Assembly: GCF_000518765.1 (NCBI RefSeq)
Contig: NZ_JAEF01000015.1
Coordinates: 124,001 to 188,000 of the forward strand
Origin: Ruminococcus flavefaciens ATCC 19208
Lineage (GTDB): Bacteria > Bacillota > Clostridia > Oscillospirales > Ruminococcaceae
Direction: 5' to 3'
DNA length: 64,000 nt
Part shown: positions 35,639 to 42,537 of the stretch, piece after piece
How the letters are laid out: each line of letters opens with the position of its first letter
Position numbering within the stretch: position 1 is the first letter of the stretch
Program-made: the position numbers and the translations under genes
The notes under the pieces: model-generated
The model's input: only the letters and a program-made list of their open reading frames with translations
What the model was told of the DNA's origin: nothing
Databases searched by the model: none

Positions 35639-35640
35639 AA

Positions 35641-35684
35641 AAAGTCCGAAAGTACAATCCCCCCGTGCTTTCGGACTTTTTGTA
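35641..35684. terminator. Bidirectional terminator between the cobB operon and the ABC-F gene
   Basis: AAAGTCCGAAAG (35641-35652) pairs with CTTTCGGACTTT (35668-35679), with T-runs on both strands (TTTTTG on plus, TTTTTTTATAC on minus). Confidence 0.9.
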
Positions 35685-37289
35685 TTATATCATTCCGTTT
35701 GCTTTTTTGAAGTCGATGAACTCCTCATATGTGCCCTGTCTGTCAAGGCAGCCCTCAGGAAGTATCTCGATTATGCGGTTCGCAGTAGTCTGCATTATCT
35801 CATGGTCGTGTGACGCAAGAAGTACAACTCCCTTGAAGTTGATAAGACTGTTGTTTACAGCTGTGATGCTCTCAAGGTCGAGGTGGTTTGTTGGACGATC
35901 AAGCAGGAGTACATTCGAGCCGAAAAGCATCATTCGTGAGAACATACATCTCACCTTTTCGCCTCCCGAAAGTACATTTACGGGCTTGTATACGTCATCG
36001 CCCGAGAACAGCATACGTCCGAGGAAGCCGCGGAGATATGTCTCTGTCTCGTCCTTTACGGAATACTGTCTTATCCAGTCAAGTATAGAAAGCTCGCAGC
36101 CGTTGAAATACTCTGAGTTGTCAACAGGCATATACGATGTTGTTACAGAAACGCCCCATTTGAAGCTTCCGCTGTCAGGCTGCTCCTCTTCCATGAGTAT
36201 TTTGAACAGCATAGTGATAGCCTGCTCGCTTTCGCCTACGAATGCTACCTTGTCTGTTCTGCCAAGTGTGAAGCTTACGTTGTCAAGGAGCTTTACGCCG
36301 TCAACGGTCTTTGAGATGCCGTCTACCTGCAATATATCCTTGCCGAGCTCTCTGTCCATATCAAAGCCTATGAACGGATATCTTCTGCTTGATGCAGGGA
36401 GCTCCTCAACTGTCAGCTTTTCAATGAGCTTGCGGCGTGATGTAGCCTGATTTGACTTTGATTTATTTGCTGAGAAACGTGCGATAAAGTCTTTCAGTTC
36501 CTTTATCTTTTCTTCGTTCTTCTTGTTCTGCTGCTTTATCATTCGCTGTATGAGCTGACTGGACTCATACCAGAATTCGTAGTTGCCTACGTACATCTTT
36601 ATCTTGTTATAGTCGATATCAACGATATGTGTGCAGACATTATTGAGGAAGTGTCTGTCGTGGGATACCACGATGACTGTACCGAAGTATTCGGAAAGGA
36701 ATTCCTCAAGCCAGCGTACAGCGTCTATATCAAGGTGGTTGGTAGGCTCATCAAGGAGTATGATGTCGGGATTGCCGAAAAGTGCCTGTGCAAGCAGTAC
36801 CTTTACCTTTTCATTACCTGAGAGCATGGACATCTGTGTATAGAGTATATCCTCGGAAAGTCCGAGTCCCTGTATGAGCTTTGAAGCGTCAGCCTCAGCC
36901 TCCCAGCCGTTGAGCTCGGCAAATTCGCCTTCAAGCTCAGAAGCCTTTACGCCGTCCTCCTCAGAGAAGTCCTCTTTTGCGTAAAGAGCGTCCTTTTCCT
37001 GCATTATCTCATAAAGACGGGCATTGCCCATAATAACGGTGTCGAGGACTGTGTACTCGTCGTATGCAAAGTGATCCTGCTTGAGAACGCTCAGGCGCTC
37101 CTCCTTTGGCATTACGACCTCACCCGAAGCAGGTTCAAGCTCGCCGCAGAGCACACGGAGAAATGTGGATTTGCCTGCTCCGTTTGCACCGATAACACCG
37201 TAGCAGTTACCGTTAGTGAATTTAAGATTTACGTTTTTAAAAAGTGTTGAGCCGCCGAACTGCACGCTCACATTGCTTACTGTTATCAT
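35685..37289 (-). CDS. ABC-F family ATPase with a degenerate second nucleotide site
   Basis: 534 residues, two ABC domains in one chain with no membrane part, nearest in length to the YbiT-type ABC-F proteins. Such proteins bind the ribosomal E site and modulate translation or give antibiotic protection. Domain 1 is intact: Walker A GANGAGKST, signature LSGNEKVKVLLAQ, Walker B LLDEPTNHLD. A charged linker (~245-290) follows. Domain 2 has a normal signature (LSGGEKVR), but its Walker A reads GESEQAIT (no GK) and the catalytic Glu after Walker B is Arg (LLLDRPTNHLD). One site should therefore be inactive. GAAGGGAG precedes the ATG, and a perfect hairpin (37305-37337) lies just upstream. Confidence 0.9.
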   Translation of the reverse strand: MITVSNVSVQFGGSTLFKNVNLKFTNGNCYGVIGANGAGKSTFLRVLCGELEPASGEVVMPKEERLSVLKQDHFAYDEYTVLDTVIMGNARLYEIMQEKDALYAKEDFSEEDGVKASELEGEFAELNGWEAEADASKLIQGLGLSEDILYTQMSMLSGNEKVKVLLAQALFGNPDIILLDEPTNHLDIDAVRWLEEFLSEYFGTVIVVSHDRHFLNNVCTHIVDIDYNKIKMYVGNYEFWYESSQLIQRMIKQQNKKNEEKIKELKDFIARFSANKSKSNQATSRRKLIEKLTVEELPASSRRYPFIGFDMDRELGKDILQVDGISKTVDGVKLLDNVSFTLGRTDKVAFVGESEQAITMLFKILMEEEQPDSGSFKWGVSVTTSYMPVDNSEYFNGCELSILDWIRQYSVKDETETYLRGFLGRMLFSGDDVYKPVNVLSGGEKVRCMFSRMMLFGSNVLLLDRPTNHLDLESITAVNNSLINFKGVVLLASHDHEIMQTTANRIIEILPEGCLDRQGTYEEFIDFKKANGMI

Positions 37290-37304
37290 ATTTTCTCCCT
37301 TCGT

Positions 37305-37337
37305 AAATCATAATTTTGCGGAGCAAAATTATGATTT
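37305..37337 (-). promoter_or_regulatory. Hairpin directly upstream of the ABC-F ribosome site
   Basis: Perfect 14-bp arms AAATCATAATTTTG (37305-37318) and CAAAATTATGATTT (37324-37337) with a 5-base loop, beginning about 16 bases upstream of the start codon. The right arm recurs as a direct copy at 37551-37564. It could be a leader structure or part of a repeat insertion. Confidence 0.5.
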
Positions 37338-37600
37338 GAGCCGTTAGTCATTAGCCGTTAGCCCATTGTAGGGGCGGATATTATCCGCCCACTAATAAAG
37401 CGGCGAAGCCGCTTCCTAATGGCAAAAAGCTAAAGGCTTCATCATTTAGCAAATCACGCGATGATATTTCCCTAATAATTTATTGTCTCTCGCGGTTTTT
37501 TTCTATATCAGAAGTATTTTAGCGCGGAGCAAGGGTGCAGCGTCACGCTGCAAAATTATGATTTACCGCACAACATTGTCCATTATACCATATTATGGAC
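37338..37600. repeat. Second MITE-like copy and associated repeats
   Basis: CCGTTAGTCATTAGCCGTTAG is followed by CATTGTAGGGGCGGATATTATCCGCCC (a palindromic core at about 37366-37390), then AAGCGGCGAAGCCGCTT and CTAATGGC..GCTAAAGGC, in the same order as the element at 19449-19710 but with decayed ends. Another copy of CAAAATTATGATTTAC follows at 37551. There is no gene in 37290-37792. Confidence 0.55.
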
Positions 37601-37721
37601 GGCTTGTAAAGTGCAGGCCGCCATATATCGCCGTTCAGCTCCGCTTTTTTCAAATAATCGCCAAATTACCGCCGTAAGTACGTGATTATTTATATGAAGT
37701 TCCAAAACCTTTGTTACTTCC

Positions 37722-37750
37722 TTTACACACAGGTCGAAATGTGCTATTAT
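37722..37750 (+). promoter_or_regulatory. Promoter of the solute-binding lipoprotein
   Basis: TTTACA (37722-37727), 17-base spacer, TATTAT (37745-37750), about 40 bases before the start. Confidence 0.6.
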
Positions 37751-37792
37751 AGGTTTATCAGCTATATAAGATACTGAAAGAGAGGGTTTTTA

Positions 37793-38686
37793 ATGCGAAA
37801 AAAGTTTTTCAGCAGTTTTATTGCAGGTATTACTGCTGTAATTGCAATGACGGCTATGACAGGCTGCACTGCCTCAGAGAAGAAGGCTGTCACCGCCTCG
37901 ACCACTCAGCCGTACACGAAGTATTCTGCGGAAGAAGAAGCCAATCCCGATAATACCTCAAAGCTTGATCCTTCGCTACAGAATGTATACGATAATAAAA
38001 AGCTTGTTGTCGGATTTGATACAAGTGCAGTGCCTATGAGCTTTACAGATGAAAACAATGAGATCATCGGTTTCTATGTGGACGTTGCTCAGGAATTATG
38101 CGACCGAATGGATATAGGGCTCGAAAAACAGCCTGTTGATTCAAATAAGCCCGAATCAGCACTGAACGACCACAAGGTCGACATTATCTGGAACTCTGCC
38201 ATATCCTCAGATATCGAAAGTGATGAGACTGTAAACGCTTCAAAGCCTATCGTAAAAACCGAAATGGTATTCGTTATACCGTCCTACAGTGACCTCCTTT
38301 CCATTAACTACCTCGAAGGAATGACCGTCGGCGTCAAGGCAGGTTCTCCTGCTCAGAATTTCCTCGGACTCTCTCCTGTCTTTGAAGATATAAAACTTGC
38401 TCCTGCCGAAAATATAGCAGATGCCCTAAGCGATATGGACAAAGGTTCATCAGATGCTGTATTTCTCGACACCGCTGCTTCAAATTATTACATAAAAACA
38501 CTCAAAAAAAATTATACCCAGCTCGAAGGAAGTCTTGAAGAGGTATTGCACAATGTCGTCCTCAGAAAAGACGACATTACTCTACACGATGAAGTGCAGA
38601 ATCAGCTCTCCGCCATGAAGCAGGACGGCAAGCTTGCCGAAATATCCGTCAATTGGTTCGGCACTGACCTTACAAACGTCGGATAA
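37793..38686 (+). CDS. Amino-acid-type solute-binding lipoprotein
   Basis: 297 residues. Lipoprotein signal MRKKFFSSFIAGITAV.., lipobox MTGC, Cys near 25. A spacer and then a family-3 solute-binding domain (~65-295; KLVVGFDTSAVPMSFTDENNEIIGFYVDVAQELCDRM, DIIWNSAI, VGVKAGSPAQNFL, AVFLDTAASNYYI). It should capture a polar amino acid for an ABC importer. No permease or ATPase gene is nearby, so it is an orphan that uses a partner elsewhere or acts as a receptor. AGAGAGGG is the ribosome site. Confidence 0.9.
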   Translation: MRKKFFSSFIAGITAVIAMTAMTGCTASEKKAVTASTTQPYTKYSAEEEANPDNTSKLDPSLQNVYDNKKLVVGFDTSAVPMSFTDENNEIIGFYVDVAQELCDRMDIGLEKQPVDSNKPESALNDHKVDIIWNSAISSDIESDETVNASKPIVKTEMVFVIPSYSDLLSINYLEGMTVGVKAGSPAQNFLGLSPVFEDIKLAPAENIADALSDMDKGSSDAVFLDTAASNYYIKTLKKNYTQLEGSLEEVLHNVVLRKDDITLHDEVQNQLSAMKQDGKLAEISVNWFGTDLTNVG

Positions 38687-38700
38687 CATCTCATATCCAA

Positions 38701-38727
38701 AAACTCCCCTTTCGGGGAGTTTTTATT
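38701..38727 (+). terminator. Terminator of the solute-binding gene
   Basis: AAACTCCCC (38701-38709) and GGGGAGTTT (38714-38722) followed by TTATTTTA. Confidence 0.85.
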
Positions 38728-38949
38728 TTATCTGTACTGCTCTGTGCAAAATAATACCTTGTTAAATAAATCTTATCCCTGCCAAGCTGATTTTTGAACA
38801 CCTCTGTAGGAACTCCGCCCTTTTCAACAATGATAACGCAGTATTACCGAGTGATCGCCAGCTTCTTAATGATTCACTAATTAATGTCTGCTCAACAACT
38901 AAAAATGGCTTATTATAGCTTTTAAAAACCATTTTATATCAAGACAAAA
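38728..38949. other. Noncoding stretch, possible gene remnant
   Basis: No intact gene. On the minus strand a short frame around 38830-38720 reads EKGGVPTEVFKNQLGRDK, which looks protein-like but has no start and runs into the terminator of the neighbour. It may be the relic of a lost gene. Confidence 0.3.
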
Positions 38950-39082
38950 AAATCCCGACACCGAAGAACACTGAAACTTCGGTATCGGTTCAATGAGGAT
39001 GATTTATTTAAGCCCTCGCAGGCTTCAGAGAAAGCATCAAATGCTCTCAACAGAGAACAAACCCCATTGGATCTCTTCTCTG
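38950..39082 (-). ncRNA. Small structured RNA candidate
   Basis: About 130 nt between a promoter and a strong terminator, with no gene. In order on the minus strand: CAGAGAA..TTCTCTG, GAGAGCAT-TTG-ATGCTTTCTC, AAGCC-TGCGA-GGGCTT, then the terminator stem 38988-38977/38966-38955 (CCGATACCGAAG with CTTCGGTGTCGG, with a T:G pair) followed by ATTTTTTTG. Any reading frame stops after a few codons (for example MGFVLC). It lies between sulP, which ends at 39185 with its own terminator, and the convergent solute-binding gene. Confidence 0.6.
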
Positions 39083-39087
39083 ATAGT

Positions 39088-39116
39088 ATAATACCATTTT
39101 ATCGTGTCAAATACAA
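39088..39116 (-). promoter_or_regulatory. Promoter of the small structured RNA
   Basis: On the minus strand TTGTAT (39116-39111), 17-base spacer, TATTAT (39093-39088). An overlapping TTGACA (39110-39105) with TACTAT at 16 bases is an alternative reading. Confidence 0.55.
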
Positions 39117-39151
39117 CTCATTTTTTGCAGATTAAGTGTAAAAAACACAGG

Positions 39152-39180
39152 AAAAGCGAACCGAAGTTCGCTTTTTTCTT
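39152..39180 (-). terminator. sulP terminator
   Basis: AAAAGCGAA (39152-39160) pairs with TTCGCTTTT (39167-39175), five bases beyond the SulP stop on the minus strand. Confidence 0.7.
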
Positions 39181-39184
39181 TATA

Positions 39185-40903
39185 TCAGGATCTTTTTGCA
39201 GCAATTTCCTTCTCTATCTCTTCTGCTCTGAGAAGTGCAGTGTCGATATGATCGCAGAAATTCTCCTTACCTACCTGTTCGATGAAGCCAGCCTTTGTCA
39301 TTACCTTCATAGGCTGCTCGTTTACATGAGAGAATACGACCTTTACATTATGTCTCTGACAGCGTTTAACTATGCGGATAAGTGCTTCAACGCCTGTAGC
39401 GTCCATAGCAGGAACATTTCTCATTCTGATGCAGAGTACGTCTATATCCTTATCGCTGAGTACGTATTTGTACTTATCTGTAGCTGCAAAGAACATAGGT
39501 CCGTTTATCTCGAATACTCTTGTATTATGAGGTATCTTCTTGAGGAGGATATTATCGGGATCGGTGTCCTCATCGTCCACATCTATCCATGCATGAGCCT
39601 CGGTAACATCTGCCATACGCTTCATGAAGAGAAGTGCAGCCATTACCATACCCACACCGATAGCAACTACAAGGTCAAATACTACTGTAAGTATCAGTGT
39701 TACGAAAAGTACAGCGATATCACTCTTTGGAGCAGTCTTTACTGTGTTTCTGATATTTCTCCAGCCGCACATATTATAGGCAACTATAAAGAGTATAGCT
39801 GCGATAGTCGGCATAGGGATAAGTGAAGCATAAGGCATGAGGACTACGAGAATTACAACGAGGACTACAGAGTGTACCATACCTGAAATAGGTGTACGTC
39901 CGCCGTTCTTTACGTTAGCAGCTGTACGTGCGATAGCACCTGTAGCAGGGATACCGCCAAAGAATGCAGAACCGATATTTGCTGTACCCTGAGCGATAAG
40001 CTCCATATTCGAGCGGTGCTTTGAACCTACCATACCGTCTGCGACAACACAGGAGAGAAGCGACTCAACTGCTGCAAGAACTGCAATAGTAAATGCATTG
40101 GGGATAAGTGCTCTTACTCTTCCGAATGTTACCTCGGGCACTGTGAGCTTAGGAAGTGAATTTGATATCTGATAAAGGTCGCCTATTGTATTCACCTTGA
40201 TGCCGCTGAGCTTTACGATAGCTGAGCATACGATAACGGCAATAAGTGAAGCAGGTATCTTTTCCAGCTTCTTTGGCCAGAGTATGAGTATTACAAGTGA
40301 AGCTGCACCGATAGCAAGTGCCTGCCAGTTGATAGAATCCATAAACAGGAAGATAGCCTTTACCTTGTCAACTGTCTCGATAGGAGAAGAAATACCGAGC
40401 TTGTCCTGCATTACTTCCTTATCAAACGTAAGCCCGAGGAAATCCTTTATCTGTCCTATCAGGATAGTAACAGCAATACCGAATGTAAAGCCTGTGGTTA
40501 TAGTACCGGGTATGTATTTGATAAGTGCTCCGAAACGGCAGAAGCCCATGATTATAAGGATTATACCTGCCATTATAGCGGATATTGCCAGTCCGTCCAT
40601 TCCCTCTGTAGCCACGATGCCTGCAACTGTTGTGGCAAATGCCGCCGTAGGACCTGCTATCTGTACACGGCTTCCGCCTAAGAATGAAACGATAAAGCCT
40701 GCGATTATAGCAGTATAAAGTCCCTGCTCAGGACCTACTCCCGAAGCAAGTGCAAGTGCTATGGAAAGCGGAAGGGCTATGATAGCAACGATTATACCTG
40801 CGATTATGTCCTTGATGAACTGTTCCTTTGAATAGGTCTTCATTACCGAGAAAAGCTTTGGTTTGAGCTTTTCTTCCGTTGGTTTCAATGCTTTTTCAGC
40901 CAT
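39185..40903 (-). CDS. SulP-family anion transporter with STAS domain
   Basis: 572 residues from ATG 40903 (GAGG eight bases upstream). An upstream GTG at 40942 lies at the predicted transcription start. The membrane part (~30-425) has the SulP signature GVGPEQGLYTAIIAGFIVSFLGGSRVQIAGPTAAF and GAIARTAANVKNGGRTPISGMVHS. The C-terminal STAS domain (~440-550) contains VLCIRMRNVPAMDATGVEALIRI, whose loop interacts with regulators. It transports sulfate, bicarbonate or another anion. Monocistronic with a consensus-like promoter (40955-40983). Confidence 0.93.
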   Translation of the reverse strand: MAEKALKPTEEKLKPKLFSVMKTYSKEQFIKDIIAGIIVAIIALPLSIALALASGVGPEQGLYTAIIAGFIVSFLGGSRVQIAGPTAAFATTVAGIVATEGMDGLAISAIMAGIILIIMGFCRFGALIKYIPGTITTGFTFGIAVTILIGQIKDFLGLTFDKEVMQDKLGISSPIETVDKVKAIFLFMDSINWQALAIGAASLVILILWPKKLEKIPASLIAVIVCSAIVKLSGIKVNTIGDLYQISNSLPKLTVPEVTFGRVRALIPNAFTIAVLAAVESLLSCVVADGMVGSKHRSNMELIAQGTANIGSAFFGGIPATGAIARTAANVKNGGRTPISGMVHSVVLVVILVVLMPYASLIPMPTIAAILFIVAYNMCGWRNIRNTVKTAPKSDIAVLFVTLILTVVFDLVVAIGVGMVMAALLFMKRMADVTEAHAWIDVDDEDTDPDNILLKKIPHNTRVFEINGPMFFAATDKYKYVLSDKDIDVLCIRMRNVPAMDATGVEALIRIVKRCQRHNVKVVFSHVNEQPMKVMTKAGFIEQVGKENFCDHIDTALLRAEEIEKEIAAKRS

Positions 40904-40954
40904 TTTTCTAACCTCTTTCTCAAAATTCTCTATTAAAGACACGCAACGTTTACT

Positions 40955-40983
40955 ATTATACTACTAAAAATAGCGGTTTTCAA
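40955..40983 (-). promoter_or_regulatory. sulP promoter
   Basis: On the minus strand TTGAAA (40983-40978), 17-base spacer, TATAAT (40960-40955). Confidence 0.75.
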
Positions 40984-41128
40984 GAGATTTCAAACGAGGC
41001 TGAAAATTTTGTAGGTTTATATATATTCCTGTCTTTGGTGGAGAAATCATTCAGCATTTTAATAAGTAAGAAGGTATCAGTGGTTAATGAATAGTGCATA
41101 GTAATTAGTTATTAGTATACAAAAGGTC

Positions 41129-41156
41129 AGCCCCGAGTTTTACCTCGGGGCTTGTT
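41129..41156 (-). terminator. Terminator downstream of the 41176 gene
   Basis: AGCCCCGAG (41129-41137) and CTCGGGGCT (41144-41152). On the minus strand it follows the stop at 41176 and is trailed by GACCTTTTG. Confidence 0.65.
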
Positions 41157-41175
41157 CATTCTATTTCTCCACTAT

Positions 41176-42381
41176 CTACTCACTTTTACTTTCGGGTATA
41201 GCCTGTAGATATGTTCCGAAGAACCATATGACTGCAACATAAAGCAGAGGCTCTGTCATGGCGCGTAATGCAATAGTATAGGTGGTATTACCGAATATGC
41301 CTGTGAAGCTCCTGTCAAAAAGGTCTGTCTCAAACCAGCCTGCAATATTCAGTATCAGTGACGCCGCTGTCAGCAGAAGCATTGAATTGCGAAGGTACTT
41401 CCTGTTGCGCTTTGTATTGAACTCTCCCTTTGCAGTATTCAGCAGTACACGTACAAACGCCCATACTGCCGCACCTGTAAGTGCAAAAACGGGCAGGTCA
41501 CGCAGGTATCTGAACAGTATCACGTTTTTATAAGCCTGAGCCGAAACTGCGTCCTCAAAGGGCAGCCTGCACATATATCTCGTCTGGCTCTCCATTACTG
41601 TGAAAGGCAGCCATACGCTGTACTTATCGCCCGACATAACACGGATAAGCTCATAGGTACGCACACCAAGCCTCCATGCTATGAAGCCTGCCGAGCCTGC
41701 AATAATTAGGGCTGACAGCGTTTTCAGTGTATCGGAAACCTTTACGGAGTTTTGGCTATTAAGCTGTTTTTCATACATCAGAAGCACAAATGCTCCGCAT
41801 ATCATAATGAACGGTATACCAAGTATATCGTATATCTGGCAGTACTGCCGACGCTCGGTGAATACGCTTGTCATACCGTCAAAATCCGAGGTCGTACTGA
41901 TAAAATTGCTGTCTATATACGCATAAATATTGCCAGCTGCGTACAAAGCTCCGCCAAAAAGGAAGTAACGCCATGCCCTGCCGCAGAAAATACGCTTCTT
42001 GTCGCCGCTGCGAAGTGCCAGTATCATAGCAGCAACAAGAACTAAACTTGGGATCATGCCGAGATAACTCAGGACATTCTCTGCCGTTGTGGGTTCAACA
42101 GTTGCATTGCTGCGCTCAAGATACGCAGAATAGTCCGCATCGGAAGCAAAGGAATTGGCACGGTCGAACTCAACGAAAAACGTTCCGCAGTACTGGTGGA
42201 AAAGGAACGGCGACTCCTCTGTCCCTCTGTCGGGAAGTCCCATTATCTTTGTAAACAAGGCGAGATACAATATTAAAAAAATCGTAGCCCCTATCAAGGC
42301 TTTCAGCGTAAAGTATATAAGATGAAGCCGTTTATGTATCTTTTCGGGTATTATATCCGTTGGTCTATCGAACTTTTTCAT
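41176..42381 (-). CDS. Polytopic membrane protein of unknown function
   Basis: 401 residues from ATG 42381 (AAAGGGGGCGG upstream). After a charged N-terminus (KKFDRPTDIIPEKIHKRL) come about seven hydrophobic segments (for example LKALIGATIFLILYLALF, IPSLVLVAAMILAL, IPFIMICGAFVLLMY, LPVFALTGAAVWAFV, SMLLLTAASLILNIAG). One large loop (~60-115) is probably outside. I see no transporter or enzyme motif. It stands alone with its own promoter. Confidence 0.65.
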   Translation of the reverse strand: MKKFDRPTDIIPEKIHKRLHLIYFTLKALIGATIFLILYLALFTKIMGLPDRGTEESPFLFHQYCGTFFVEFDRANSFASDADYSAYLERSNATVEPTTAENVLSYLGMIPSLVLVAAMILALRSGDKKRIFCGRAWRYFLFGGALYAAGNIYAYIDSNFISTTSDFDGMTSVFTERRQYCQIYDILGIPFIMICGAFVLLMYEKQLNSQNSVKVSDTLKTLSALIIAGSAGFIAWRLGVRTYELIRVMSGDKYSVWLPFTVMESQTRYMCRLPFEDAVSAQAYKNVILFRYLRDLPVFALTGAAVWAFVRVLLNTAKGEFNTKRNRKYLRNSMLLLTAASLILNIAGWFETDLFDRSFTGIFGNTTYTIALRAMTEPLLYVAVIWFFGTYLQAIPESKSE

Positions 42382-42402
42382 ATTACCGCCCCCTTTAATA
42401 AA

Positions 42403-42432
42403 ATTGTAGCATATCAGCGATACAGAAGTCAA
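42403..42432 (-). promoter_or_regulatory. Promoter of the 41176-42381 gene
   Basis: On the minus strand TTGACT (42432-42427), 18-base spacer, TACAAT (42408-42403). It overlaps any longer reading of the gene, supporting the start at 42381. Confidence 0.6.
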
Positions 42433-42485
42433 CGGATTAAGAAAGATTTAAGGAAATGATAAGAAATACGATGTTTCCGCACAAT

Positions 42486-42511
42486 ATAAAGGGCTCCCCT
42501 TTCGGAGAGCC
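42486..42511 (-). terminator. Terminator of the BceAB-like operon
   Basis: On the minus strand GGCTCTCC-GAAA-GGGGAGCC (42511-42492; one G:U pair) followed by CTTTATATT. Confidence 0.8.
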
Positions 42512-42537
42512 ACAAAAACTATATCATGGAATTTTTT

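Noticed and set aside
38720-38850. Protein-like frame EKGGVPTEVFKNQLGRDK on the minus strand
   Set aside because: No start, interrupted upstream by stops and overlapping a neighbour's terminator; at best a gene relic.
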